Origin: Stramonita haemastoma
Taxonomy: Eukaryota; Mollusca; Gastropoda; Neogastropoda; Muricidae
Length of the DNA stretch: 64,000 nt
Direction: 5' to 3'
Assembly (NCBI GenBank): GCA_030674155.1
Contig: CM060320.1
Span: 35,897,428 to 35,961,427, forward strand
Shown: positions 51,788 to 62,017 of the stretch, piece by piece
Position numbering within the stretch: position 1 is the first letter of the stretch
Layout: every line of letters starts with the position of its first letter
Position numbers and translations under genes: made by a program
The notes under the pieces: model-generated
What the model was told of the DNA's origin: nothing
The model's database searches: none
The model's input: only the letters and a program-made list of their open reading frames with translations

Positions 51788-54700
51788 ACGCATGTGTGTG
51801 TGTGTACGCATGTGTGTGTGCGTGGGTTTGGGTATGGGTGTGTGTTAGGTAGTGTTACTTTGAATGATTGCTTTCATGCTTTTTGGCAGGGAGAAGATCT
51901 GTTCTCTTCATTGCTGGAACTGAGCAAAGGAAAGAAGGTGTCAGTGCAGATTGCTCAGAATGCAGTCAACAATGACACTGACACCCTGGCTAAATTGGGT
52001 GAGTCGTGTGTAGACTTTCCTAGGCATAAGGGCTTACCTCTTGCATTCGGATTCTGTGAACACAAACTGCCCCTAGATTTTGCATTCCATCATGACATCA
52101 GGCCAGGCACACATGCTCGCTCGCCTTTTCCTCCTTCTAAGTACATACCCGCAGCTATATTTATTGAACTTGAAACTGTATTTATTGAGCAGAGTGGACA
52201 TTAAATTTTAAGCAGTACATCATTGAGAAAATGATACTGGAGGAAAACAAGAGTAGGAAATGAGTTACATTTTTTTTTATCAATTGGAAAATGATTGATC
52301 AAACTGGAAAACAGTGTAAATTTTTTAAAAAATTGAATCAAAGTAAAACAAAACCAAAAAAAAAGTGCATAATAGAACTTTGCATTATGAAAAGAAAAGC
52401 TTTTCATTTAAAACCGAAAAAAGAAATAGCATCAAGAGAAAGGAAAAAAAACCCCACTTAACAATCATCAATGTGTGTGATAAAACAAACAACCGAAAAG
52501 AAATCATCCGAAAAATGAAAACTTTACTCAACACTAATATTATTGAGAAACATATGGCGTGTTTGTGAGACAGGCAGTGCAGAGGTGCGCACGTTGAATT
52601 TCACGCGTTTGATGGGCAATGGCGTGCTGCACACCAAATTCTGGCTGGTGGATGACGAACACTTCTACATCGGCAGCGCTAATCTTGACTGGAGGTCCCT
52701 GACCCAGGTGAGGATGTTGTCGTTTTGTTATCGTATTGTACAACTGTCAGTTAGCATTTTAGCAGTCACACACTTGTCGAGAAAGTGAGAGGTTGCAGAA
52801 GCAGTGGTATGATTGTGTGTGGGGGAGGCAGGTAGTCTAGTGGTTAGAGTGTTAAGCTTGTGATTTGATGGCTTGGGATTGAGCCCTTGAGTTCAAGCTA
52901 CCATCAAGGCACCTGTTCAAGAGGAACTTTTTCCCTGGAGTCAGCGTCAGGTACTGACTCCACCCCCTGAAAGTGCTTTGGATGAAACTTAACTGAGGCC
53001 CTATGTGCAAATGCACATACACTTTTGGTGCACATGTTAAAACTCGTTCTGCCTTTTGGAAGAGGTAGGTCATTCATGCCTGTAAGAACAGATGACAAAA
53101 ATCGTTTTAAACAAAAGCACATGCACGTTGGTTTCATGTTTAAACATCATGTCCGAAGTCAGAATGTGGCTGCCTACATGGTGGGCCGTTAAAACGAACA
53201 GCTTTGTGTGTATGTGTGTACTTGTGTGCACGTGTACATCTGTGCGTTGCTGTGTTTGCTTGTATGTCTGTGTCTGTGTCTGTGTATGGCGTATGTGTGT
53301 GCATGTGGGTGTGCGTGCGTGTGCGTGTGCCTCTGTGTGCTCTGTGTGTGTGTGTGTGTGCGTGTTGCGTGTGTGTGTACATGTATACGTGTGCGTGTGC
53401 ATGTGTGTGTGTTGCATGCACATGCGTTGCACGTGTATATGTGTCTGTGCGTCCATATACGTCTCTCTCTTTTCTTTTTTTTCTTTCTTTTCTTTCTTTC
53501 TTTCTTTCTCTCATTCTTTCTAACATGACTACCACCACCAGTATTGGTTTTTTTTGTTCTGTCCCCAGGTGAAGGAGCTAGGAGTGTTAGTGCAGAACTG
53601 CCCCTGCCTGGGCCAGGACCTGCTGAAGATTTTCCAGGTGTACTGGTACCTGGGTCAGCCTGATGCCACCATCCCCGCCACCTGGCCCGACCAGTACAAC
53701 ACCTCCATCAATGCCTCCACCCCCACCACCGTCCCCTTCAACCACACCACGGCCCCCGTGTACATGTCGGTAAGGGCAGCGAGCTAGCCAGCCACCTTAC
53801 CTGTTTTCTATCTCTATCTATCTGTCCCTTAGTCTGGCGATCGTGGGGGCACCCATGAAGACTTGACAACCAGTTCCCTCCATTCCTCTCTCTGTTCTGC
53901 CTTCTCAGGTTTTGTTGAGTTAGGCCTGTCCATTCGCAGTGTTGTCCTCCATCTCTTCCTTGGTCTGCCTCTTTTTCTTCCTCCTTGGCAGTGCCTTGCA
54001 ATATGTTTTGCCAGTCAATTTGATCTTGTGACATGCCATACCATTTAAGTTTACGCTTCTTTACGATTGATAGAAGGTTTCGTAGGGACTAATGGTTTGC
54101 TGGATTCTGTTTTCTGTTCATCTTCGTACCAGTAATGTAACTGTTTTATTATTGTATTTATATATTGTATTTTTATTGTTTTGTTTGTTTGTTTATTCTT
54201 TTATATTGAGGATAATGGAATAAGCACTCAATCCCATGCTATTTTCACATTCAGTCCCCGTGTGTATGCAGTTTTGTAAATCTTGTCATCTGTTCCAATG
54301 ACACACAATGGCCTACTCCTATGAAAAGTGGAACAGGATTTAATGCGTGCCAAGATGTTCTGCATGCGTTCACACACAGGGACCTTGGTTTATAGTCTCA
54401 TCCAAAGGACTTTTGGAGAGGATGGAGTCGGCACTGATGTTAACTCCAGCGGAAAAATCCCCTCTAACGGGAATTGAACCTTGGTTGTCAAATTGTGAGC
54501 GCAATGTTCTGACCACTAAGCCTGTCCCGTCCCCTTACCTAAGGGATGGATGCCTTAACTCACTCCCACTGGCTGATTTTTTTACTATGTGCATCCCAGC
54601 ATACTGGCTGTTTGTGTTCATTTGTGGAAAAAAAGGTTCATAACTAAAAAGATACTCAACTCAAGCACTGGACATTTTTAGGGTTTATTGTTGATATGTA

Positions 54701-57700
54701 GGTGGAGGATCAAATTCAAAAGCCAGTCAACATCATTGAGCTAAAAAAAAAAAAAATTGGAAGTTAAAATGTGGTTTAAATATGATTAAAAGTGTTTTGG
54801 ACTGGACTGGACTGGACTGGACTGGACTTGGACTTTGACTTGACTTGACTTGAAGTTCGGACAGGAAAAAACGAAGAGATAGCCGGCACTTCTCTTTCGT
54901 GTGCAGAGTTCCCCTCCTCCTTTCTGCCCTGGGGGAAGGACAGGTGACATTGACGCCGTAGTGAAGGTGATCAACGAAGCGGAAGACTTTGTGTATATCG
55001 CCGTCATGGACTACAGTCCTACCACCCTCTACCTACACCCCAACAGGTAAGAACGATGTGGGGGTTTTGTGGGTTTTTTTTTCTCCAGTTCTCTCTCCAT
55101 TTGTGAAGAGAAATAGAGAAGTGGTTAGAGCTACACGTCCCATTGGTGTGTGTGTGTGTGGTGTGGGTTCAAGTCTGGCTACTCTGCCGGCTGTTTGAGG
55201 GGATTTTTCCTTGTGGAGTTATTATTTCCTTTTTTCCCCTCACACCGTGTGTGGAGTTTTTGGCCAAGAGATTGATATTGATGGTTTGCTATTGCCTTCT
55301 GATAGTAGCCCTTCCTGTTAAAGGTTACCTGGGTGGAAAACCATGTGGAACAGAAACAACAGACAACAGACAGACAAATCTGATGATGACAGTTCTCCAA
55401 GGTAAGGTTGATGGAAGGATGAAAAAGGCAGATTACCAACATCCTACATTGCCAACATCACTGAGATCAGTGGTCTGGGAGGCCACAGGAGATGCAGAAC
55501 TCAAAAGAACAGAGATGAGATGGTGTAACCCTGGTGGCACTGTGGGAGCTCCTACCAACAACAGCAGCAATGGAGACAGTTGATTTGAAGAGTTATTTGT
55601 TTTGCCTCCCCATACATACAACATGAAACTCTGCATAGGCCATACACAGCAATGCTTTTGGGAAACGGGCAGCCGACAAGAGAGCATGCTGGGTATGTTC
55701 TTGTTTCTGCAACTCACTGACCGCAGACATGAATGATAGGATCTTTAACTGGTTATTGATCTTCTGCATGTATTATTGTACACATGCAACAAATTAAAGC
55801 TACCGGCAGGCCTGCACTTGAAGATGACCCATTCTTTATGGAATCGTAAAATTTATTTTTAAAAGAAAGTAAAAATCCCCACACTTATTCACCAAATGCG
55901 CAGCGAGATTCAAACCCACAACTTCACGGGACCCAGGGACCGGAACCTTATGGTCTTAACCACTTGGCCATTGCGTCAGTCTGACAGGTTTCAGTAACTG
56001 GGTAATCGACTTAGAAGAAGTTTCAATGTCTTGTCATTTTCGTCTGTGTTTCTTTCTGTTTTGCGTGTTATTTGGGCAAGGCGTGACATGTGGTGTGCAG
56101 ATACTGGCCGTCATTGACGACGCTCTTCGTCACGCCGCCTTTGACCGTCGCGTGACGGTGCGACTGCTGGCCAGCCGTTGGCAGCACACCATGAAGGACA
56201 TGTACGCCGTCCTGTGCTCCCTGAAAATGATGGGGTACATCCACTACCCGAAAGTCCAAGTTGAAGTGGTCAGTGTGCTTTTCCCTGTTTTTTCCTTTTT
56301 GTTTTTGTTTGTTTGTTCACAGCTGTCAGTTTCCCCCACTTTCAGCTCCTCTCAGCTGATAATCAATTAATCCATCCCCTCCCAGCCCAGATGTGGACAG
56401 CTAGTGCTATTTATAGCAGGAACTGACTACACTAAGTAAAAGGAAGGGGGGGGAGCACTAAATTTAGCACTCTTGACTGAGTGATGTTGGATTTGTGCAG
56501 TGTGTGTTGGGTTTTTGTTGTTGTCATCAGTGGGAAACTGGTCTGTATGTTCTGGGGTAGGAGTTTGTCAGGATTTGTCGGTGAGGAAGTGGGATGATGA
56601 GGGGGGGGGGCAGGGGGGGGGGAGGGGGGGCTGTTGTGTTTGGGGTGTGTGTTAGTTGTAGGGAGGGGGGGGGGTATGTGTGTGTGGTGGATGTTTGTGT
56701 GTGTGTGATCATCCAGATCATAGAAGCGCTGTACAACACCTCCAGCAGTGCAGTCCTCCTCAACGGCCAAGTAGGAGACTACTTCAAGACCACAGTCGGC
56801 GTCTGTCAGGGCCGCTTGCTCTCTCCAACTCTCTTTAATCTATTCCTGAGAGAACATCATGAGGGAAACACTTTACGACTTCCACTCTACCATCTCAATA
56901 GGAGGGCGACCCATTAACAACCTGCGCTTCGCTGACGATATTGATCTCATGGGAGGCAGCAACAAGGAACTCCAAGACCTTACCAACAGACTGGTAGACA
57001 GAGCAGGCGCATATGGGATGGAAGTCAGCACAGAAAAGAGTAAAGTATTGGTCAACAGTGCAAACGGCACCACAGCACAGATCTACATGAATGGCCAGCA
57101 GCTGGAAGAAGTAGATGCTTTCAAATATCTTGGTGCTACCCTCACGAAAGATGGACGCTCCACCACAGAGATCAAGACCAGGCTAGCCATGGCAACATCA
57201 GCTATGGCAAAACTGAACAAGATATGGAGAAGCGACAACATCAGCTTCAAAACAAAATTCAAATTGTTCAGATCCTGGTCATCTCCATCTTGCTCTAGGC
57301 TGCGAAAGTTGGACAATGACTGCTGAAACCACCAAGTGGATCCAGACGTTCGAGACAAAATACTTCAGGCGACTGCTTGGAATTTCCTGGAAGGATAGGA
57401 AAACAAACACTTTGTGTGAAGTCAAGTCGCACTGATGGCTGGCCTCAGGAACCCCTACTAGCCACTGTCAAGAAAAGGAAGCTGGCATGGTTCGGCCATG
57501 TCACACGCCACAACACCCTCCCCAAGACAGTCCTACAAGGAACGCTAGAAGGTGGCAGACGCCGAGGCAGACAAACCAAAACTGGATGGATAACATCAAG
57601 GAGTGGACCCACCTGGACAGTCCAACACTCATTCGGAAGGCGGAGCACAGGGCTGGATGGCAACGGCTGGCTGCAGAATCGTCTCTCATGTCTCCTCCAT

Positions 57701-59636
57701 GACCATCCCGGTCATTTGAAAGAAAAAGAAGAAGAAGAAAAGTGTGTGTGTGTGTTGTGTCTGTGTCTGTGTGTGTGTGCACATATGTGCATATGTGTGC
57801 ATTTGCATGCGTATATCGCATGCAAGCTGCATTGTATGTGTTTGGGTGGAATCTATCAGCTAATTAATTTACTTTTTTTCAGAGACTGTTTGAAGTCCCC
57901 ATCTACTCCGAGAACCAGTCGAAGATCCCATACGCTCGAGTCAACCACAACAAATACATGGTGACCGATCAGCACGCCTACATCGGTCAGTGAGGGAATG
58001 AAGGCATGAATCAAATCAGGGGGGAACGGGGTAGCCTTGTAGTTAGAACATTGCGCATGCAATTTGACGACCCGGGTTTGATTCCCGTTCGAGGGGATTT
58101 TTCCCCTGGAGTTAGCATCAGTGCTGACTCCACTCTCCCCAAAAGTCCTTCGGATGAGACTGTAAACCGATGCCCCGTGTGCAAACGTGCGCAGAACATC
58201 TTGCGCATTCGTTAATCCTGTTCCACTTTCCGTAAGAGCAGGCCATTGTGTGTTGGTGGGAACAGATGACAACATTAAAAAAAAACTACATACACATGGG
58301 GACTGGATGTAAAAAAGCACATGAGTGCTTTTTTCCATTATCCTCGATATAAAAGAATAAAAACAATAAATACAAAATAAAAAAACCCACCAAAATCAGC
58401 TTTATTGGAACTATTTGTAAGTAATTGATTGAGTTCCAGCCCTGCCCTTTCTTTCCACTTTTACAAGAAGATCAAAAATGACTGTTGAAGTCTTTAGGTT
58501 GAGACTATAAACTGAGGCCCCATATGCAAATGCACGCTGAACATCTTGTGCGCAGGTTAAAAACCTGTTCCATTTTTTGGAAGAGTATGCCATTTTGTGC
58601 CGACAGGAACGGATGACAAAATCGTAAAAAAAATTATTTTTTTTAAATGCATGCACACAGGTGTTTTGTTCAGACACCATCCCTGAAGTCAGAATGTGGC
58701 TACCTACATGGTGTGGCATGGGGTGGGGGGTGGGGGTGGGGAAAAGGATCGCATATGCAAAAACCTCGAATTGGTAAACCTTGGAGCTAACACCATCCAA
58801 TCTGTGTGACCTTACCAGAACTAACCACAGTGCCTCAGCATAGATCTGTTTTTTTTCCTTCTTCCTGTCCCTTCATTTGACTTTGTTAAAAATCTAATTG
58901 TATTGGCTGCATGTAAGAACTGTTGTAAGAATGGTTGAAATGCAAGCGCTTTGATTTGTTTCTGCAAGATATCAGCGCTGTATAAATTCCATTTTTTATT
59001 ATCATATTCATCCTTTCCTGACCAACTCCTATGCATGGAACAATTTATGTGATGTGATCTGGGGACGGGATAGCCTAGTGGTCAGAACATTGCGCTGGCA
59101 ATTTGACACCTCAAGTTCGATTCCTGTTGGAGGGGATTTTTCCCCTGGAGTTAACATCAGTGCTGACTCCACTCTCCCCAAAAGTCTTTCGGATGAGACC
59201 ATAAACCGAGGCCCTGTGTGCGCGCACACAGAACATCTTGCGCACATGTTAAATCCTGTTCCGTTTTTGTAAGAGTAGGTCATTGTGTGCTGGAGGGAAT
59301 AGATAATATTTACACAACTGCTACACACGGGGACTGGATGAAAAAAAAACACATGAGTGCTTATCCCATTATCCTTAATATAAAATAAAATAAATCAATA
59401 AAAAAAAATTTTAATAGTTTTTGTCATTTTTTTTCCTCCCCTCCCCCCCAGGTACCTCCAACTGGTCAGGGGACTATTTCATCAACACGGCTGGGGTCGG
59501 CTTCGTGGTGAAGCAGCCAGGGAACGCCACCGAGGGCAACCTGCGTAGGCAGCTGTATGACGTCTTCAACCGGGACTGGTTTTCCAACTACGCCTCAGAC
59601 CTCTACTGTGACTTCAATGCTCCCAAGCCAGAGTAG
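48351..59636 (+). CDS. PLD3: PLD3/PLD4-like type II membrane protein, two HKD motifs (9 coding exons)
   Basis: Exons: 48351-48722, 50143-50326, 51890-51998, 52574-52707, 53569-53769, 54907-55046, 56101-56268, 57883-57985 and 59452-59636. The product is about 530 aa: a cytosolic tail of about 55 residues, a signal-anchor helix ([20 protein letters not shown]), then a lumenal domain. It has [21 protein letters not shown]1 in [20 protein letters not shown] and HKD2 in [20 protein letters not shown]. Human PLD3 and PLD4 are lysosomal 5'-exonucleases for single-stranded nucleic acid, despite the phospholipase name. HKD2 here has a canonical Asp where I recall Glu in human PLD3. Several N-x-S/T sites (NTS, NHT, NWS, NAT) fit a lumenal domain. 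The frame breaks once in exon 1 (48590-48620) and once in exon 7 (about 56107). I cannot choose between PLD3, PLD4 and a pre-duplication orthologue. Confidence 0.92.
48910..49190 (+). repeat. CT-rich tract
   Basis: CTCTGTCTT variants grading into pure CT; PLD intron 1. Confidence 0.93.
49190..49425 (+). mobile_element. SINE-A without head
   Basis: Follows a CT array: CACTCTCCCCAAAAGTCCTT, GAACATCTTGCGCACACGTT, tail ATAAATAAATAAATC. Confidence 0.82.
49443..49680 (+). repeat. Two further SINE-A tails in tandem
   Basis: Tail modules at 49443-49580 and 49615-49680, each preceded by CTCTCTCT and GGGGACTGAATGTA(G/A)AAAAG. With 49190-49425 they form three successive tails, as if the 3' end had been amplified in place. 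Confidence 0.72.
49955..50110 (+). repeat. LINE/SINE 3' tail with evolving triplet array
   Basis: GCGCTTTGACTTGTGTACTC and AGCGCTATATAAATCCC are followed by (ATT)n, (ATC)n, (GTC/GTT)n and (ATT)n. The array ends about 30 bp before PLD exon 2. Confidence 0.75.
50143..50326 (+). CDS. PLD3: PLD exon 2
   Basis: Acceptor GTGTAG; encodes [40 protein letters not shown] and FFDDTADE; donor GTGCGT, phase 0. A triplet array (ATT/ATC/GTC/GTT) directly precedes it. Confidence 0.92.
50365..50455 (+). repeat. Interspersed repeat, good copy
   Basis: ATGTCACAGTAGATCTCTCT, GGGCTGCTCTCCGGAGAGAG and GTGCAGCGCCTACCC. It starts about 40 bp after PLD exon 2 and abuts a minus-strand SINE-A. Confidence 0.75.
50463..50655 (-). 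mobile_element. SINE-A, truncated, with 'acaccatccc' tail
   Basis: Minus-strand reading ends AGACACCATCCC after CAGCATGCACACAGGTGTCG, and carries the body GCCTCAGTTTATAGTCTCAT. The head is missing. Confidence 0.78.
50735..51700 (+). repeat. Minisatellite, unit about 80-95 bp
   Basis: Repeated TATTGCTTATTGTGTTTAGT, ATGAGAGGTACATGTAGAGA, G-rich core and GTAGGAGGGGATAT. About seven units, split by MITE copy 2. Confidence 0.92.
51005..51426 (+). mobile_element. MITE copy 2 (422 bp), inserted in a tandem array
   Basis: Same family as 410-827, opposite orientation, colinear from end to end. It interrupts a minisatellite between two units. Neighbouring units show the empty site GGATATATTATTGC; up to six bases (ATATAT) occur on both sides of the insert. 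Confidence 0.9.
51890..51998 (+). CDS. PLD3: PLD exon 3
   Basis: TTGGCAG acceptor; [43 protein letters not shown] donor, phase 1. It corresponds to the GEEVLRQLQTLAPRGVNVRI block of human PLD3. Confidence 0.92.
52035..52165 (+). repeat. 125-bp dispersed repeat, copy 2
   Basis: CCTCTTGCATTCGGATTCTG, AACTGCCCCTAGATTTTGC and ATGCTCGCTCGCC; it starts about 35 bp after PLD exon 3. Confidence 0.78.
52574..52707 (+). CDS. PLD3: PLD exon 4, HKD motif 1
   Basis: Encodes [38 protein letters not shown] and WRSLTQ. His-x-Lys-x4-Asp is intact. GTGAGG donor, phase 0. Confidence 0.94.
52826..53195 (+). mobile_element. SINE-A, full length, long tail
   Basis: Head AGGTAGTCTAGTGGTTAGAG, body CTGACTCCACCCCCTGAAAG and GAACAGATGACA, then the extra tail TTTAAACATCATGTCCGAAG and GCTGCCTACATGGTGGGC. 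It lies about 120 bp after PLD exon 4. Confidence 0.85.
53200..53520 (+). repeat. GT-rich then CTTT-rich tract
   Basis: Degenerate TG with GCGT, then (CTTT)n up to about 50 bp before PLD exon 5. Confidence 0.85.
53569..53769 (+). CDS. PLD3: PLD exon 5
   Basis: [40 protein letters not shown], then two N-glycosylation sites (NTS, NHT); GTAAGG donor. CCCCAG acceptor after a CTTT-rich tract. Confidence 0.93.
54195..54535 (-). mobile_element. SINE-A, near full length
   Basis: TTTTATATTGAGGATAATGG tail, GGTTTATAGTCTCATCCAAA body, ACGGGAATTGAACCTTGG and TGACCACTAAGCC head. Confidence 0.87.
54795..54855 (+). repeat. (GGACT)n / (TGACT)n
   Basis: Pentamers GGACT that change to TTGAC, about 50 bp before PLD exon 6. 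Confidence 0.92.
54907..55046 (+). CDS. PLD3: PLD exon 6
   Basis: [52 protein letters not shown] donor, phase 2. It matches [20 protein letters not shown] of human PLD3. A GGACT/TGACT array ends about 50 bp upstream. Confidence 0.93.
55120..55385 (+). mobile_element. Possible diverged tRNA-SINE
   Basis: AGAAGTGGTTAGAGCTACAC and GGTTCAAGTCTGGC look like A and B boxes split by a GT run. The following TTTGAGGGGATTTTTCCTTG resembles SINE-A, but the rest does not. Confidence 0.45.
55735..55985 (-). mobile_element. tRNA-headed SINE, CORE-like
   Basis: On the minus strand: ATGGCCAAGTGGTTAAGACC and GTGGGTTTGAATCTCGCTG (A and B boxes), body reaching GTTAAAGATCCTATCATTC. Same type as 12530-12860. Confidence 0.75.
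56101..56268 (+). CDS. PLD3: PLD exon 7 with a 1-nt deletion
   Basis: The phase from exon 6 starts RYWP (human RFWP), but [20 protein letters not shown] and the rest continue in another frame. One base is missing in TGGCCGTC at 56106-56110; human has RFWPAIDD. It ends KVQVEV at GTCAGT, or three bases earlier. Confidence 0.88.
56712..57740 (+). mobile_element. Non-LTR retrotransposon (LINE) fragment, 5'-truncated and frame-broken
   Basis: Three or four frames together give reverse-transcriptase blocks: [19 protein letters not shown] (Cys where Arg is usual in GVRQG), then [14 protein letters not shown] with the catalytic FADD, then the C-terminal AWFGHVTRH and [13 protein letters not shown] blocks. 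The 3' end runs into a GAAGAAGAA simple tail. The endonuclease part is missing. It sits in PLD intron 7 in the gene's orientation and cannot encode an active protein. Confidence 0.9.
57883..57985 (+). CDS. PLD3: PLD exon 8, HKD motif 2
   Basis: [20 protein letters not shown], then [14 protein letters not shown]. His-x-Lys-x4-Asp is canonical. The preceding intron contains a truncated LINE. Donor GTCAGT, phase 1. Confidence 0.93.
58020..58375 (+). mobile_element. SINE-A, full length
   Basis: Head GGGTAGCCTTGTAGTTAGAA and GGGTTTGATTCCCGTTCG, canonical body, tail CCTCGATATAAAAGAATAAA. It begins 35 bp after PLD exon 8. Confidence 0.9.
58497..58800 (+). mobile_element. SINE-A without head, long tail
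   Basis: GACTATAAACTGAGGCCCCA, GGAACGGATGACA, then CAGACACCATCCCTGAAGTC and GGCTACCTACATGGTG, interrupted by a G-rich stretch. Confidence 0.82.
58935..59005 (+). repeat. LINE/SINE 3' tail (AGCGCT-TATAAAT-ATT)
   Basis: GCAAGCGCTTTGATTTG and CAGCGCTGTATAAATTCC followed by an AT-rich triplet. Same module at 6283, 21160 and 49955. Confidence 0.7.
59062..59395 (+). mobile_element. SINE-A, full length (best-preserved head)
   Basis: GGGACGGGATAGCCTAGTGG, AGTTCGATTCCTGTTGG, complete body, ending CCTTAATATAAAATAAAAT. It lies 57 bp before the last PLD exon. Confidence 0.9.
59452..59636 (+). CDS. PLD3: PLD exon 9 (stop)
   Basis: [40 protein letters not shown], ending [12 protein letters not shown]. 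This is the end of the second catalytic lobe, and the W-S-G-D/N-Y-F block is conserved with human PLD3. Confidence 0.93.
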
Positions 59637-59729
59637 TAGTGCGGTGCCATAGTTCTGTGAGGAGGGTTTTAGGTCTGTGTCGTTTCTGAAGAAAAAGTCG
59701 TCTTGCTTTAAAGGAGGAGGAGGAGTGAG

Positions 59730-59887
59730 GTTTGGTGGGGGTGTGGTGTGTATGTGTGTGTGTGTGGGTGGGGGTTCGTAGTGTGTGTGTGGGTGTGTGT
59801 GTGTGTGTGTTTGTAGTATGTTGTGTGGTGTGTGTGTGTGTGGTTTGTAGTGTGTGTGTGTGTTGTGTGTGTGTGTGTGTGTGTGTT

Positions 59888-59952
<65 letters not shown>

Positions 59953-59965
59953 TGCATGCATGTGC
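59730..59965 (+). repeat. (GT)n array in the 3' UTR
   Basis: Starts about 95 bp after the PLD stop codon. Confidence 0.95.
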
Positions 59966-60207
59966 GTGTGCATGCGCATACACCACACTTCCAGGCTTAT
60001 GTGTTAAGACATTGCTTAAACCCAGCAAATCAAAACATTAGCTGCCATAAGATGTTTGTCAGGTCAGAAGAAGACGTCCCAAGATTTTGTTTTAAAATTT
60101 ATGAGTTTAACTCATTTTCATGACCATTCAATCATCACACAGTTGTGGTTGAAATTTTTTTTTTCATAAACCATTTTCATCCTTTTTCTCTGCAGTTGAT
60201 AAGTGAG

Positions 60208-60312
60208 AAATCCCTGAAGCCAGAATGTAGCTACCTTCATGATGGGCAAAAACGGTGGCATACGCAAATTCGCACCATTGGTGAAAATCATAGCTCTTGC
60301 CAAGGAATGAAG
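60208..60312 (+). repeat. SINE-tail module
   Basis: CCCTGAAGCCAGAATGTAGC, GATGGGCAAAAACGGTGG, GCACCATTGGTG. It lies in the 3' region of the PLD gene. Confidence 0.7.
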
Positions 60313-62017
60313 AAAAAAAAATAGTGAGAAAATAGTGGGGGGGGGGGGGGGGGGGTTTGTTTGGTTGGTTATTTTTTTTTTTTTTTAAGAATTATAGGGC
60401 TATATGTGAAAACCTTGATCACAAGATTGTTTCAAAATGAGAGACAGAGATGTAAACGGCCTCTTTGGCTGAGCCAGTGAATCTTGATCCTAGTTAGTAT
60501 GTGGCATTTTTATTTTCCTGATATACAGCTGATCAGAAGAGGGCATGGATTGGAAGAGTCTTTGAGAAAAAAAAAAATGTCTGGCATTAAGGTGTGTGTG
60601 CATGTGTTTTCTTTTCATTTTCTGTGCATTGTGTGTTTAAAGAGGTTTAAAGTGATTTTCAGAGATCTAAAGTAATCTCTTCATCATCATGTCTTTTTTA
60701 GTGATGATAAATTTTGTGTGGATCGTATTTTCAGAAAGTAGGAGAGGAAAATTGAGAATTATACTTCATTTGAATCATCCCTTTAAAAAAAAAGGGAAAA
60801 AAAGAGAAGTTATTTGTGCATGCTCTCTCAAAATGTGGTTGAATTATCTTTCAAAAATAAACACTTGATGGCTTGTTGTATTGCCAGAATACAAAAGGAT
60901 TTTTAGGAGCAATGGCTGAGCCCTTGTACCAAAATAACTAAGGTTTTAATGCAGAACCATCCAAAAACATGCAACATGATTACAAAAACAAAAAGCCAAA
61001 AACAGAATGGTCATTTTGCCACAGTTAATATTTGTTGTCAAACTTTCTTTTCTACTACATTCTGTACAGAATTCACCTATAAATTTTGTTAATGAAATCT
61101 GTGCTAACATTGCTTGAAAAAAGGCCATTTCTGTTTTTCTGGTGTTGTTATCAAAAGGGGTAAAAGAAGTGAGTAACAAATGTTTTTCCTCAGTTTATCG
61201 TCTCATTGGAAAGACTAGCACCCAGACCATCACTCATGATGTTATGGGTGGGGAAAAGGCTGGCTTCAGAAGGGAAGACCTAGCCCAGGCCAAAATCTGT
61301 GTCAGTTATTGAAGTCAGCAAAGTGCCAAAGCCAACATTAAGATGTTGTTATGCTTTGAAACGTGATGTTGAGATTGTCTTCAGCCGTGACAAACATAAC
61401 ATAGCAGCTTGCACTCTCCTGTAATTTAACGAGAAAAAAAAATCCTCTGAAGTTGGAGTATGGCTGTCTGTAAAGTATTGAGAGATACTACAAAAGTTCT
61501 TCTTTCTTTTTTGCCATTGTCTTAATATAAACAAAGTCTCTTGAATATGGTTTGCAATAACAAGGGCAATAAAACCGATATGAAAAAAAAGGCCAGTTTT
61601 ATGCACAATACCAGTAACAGCTGTGTGGTCTCCTCACAAAGGCTACATGACAGCATTTATAAATATCAGTGTGCTATCGTAAAAAAAAAAAAGTCAAGCT
61701 GTTTAAAGTGTATCACATTTCAATAATGTGCTGATGTTGTAATAAGAAAAAAGAATTGGGCAGTTTGTAGTGTAATGTGGTTTTTTGTGGTAAGCGTGCT
61801 GTACTGATGGTGTAAGGTAACACACAAAAAAAGTCAAGCAATTTTAAATGTATCATATTTTGATGGTTTTAAGATTGGAAGATTTGGAAATTTGGAAGCC
61901 AGGTATGCGAAACAGAATCATGCGTTTGTGTGTTGGGTTTGGGTTTTTCGTCTGGTTTTTGTTTCTTTGGGTTTTTTTGTTGTTTTTTTTGGGGGGGGGG
62001 ATGGGGGCAAAGGGGAG

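Larger units (their letters stand above)
59637..60870 (+). other. Probable PLD 3' UTR (minimum)
   Basis: Follows the stop codon. A candidate AATAAA lies at about 60857 (AAAAATAAACACTTGATGG); others lie further on (61567). The region includes the GT array, a SINE-tail module and a poly(G) of 19. The end is not determined. Confidence 0.45.
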
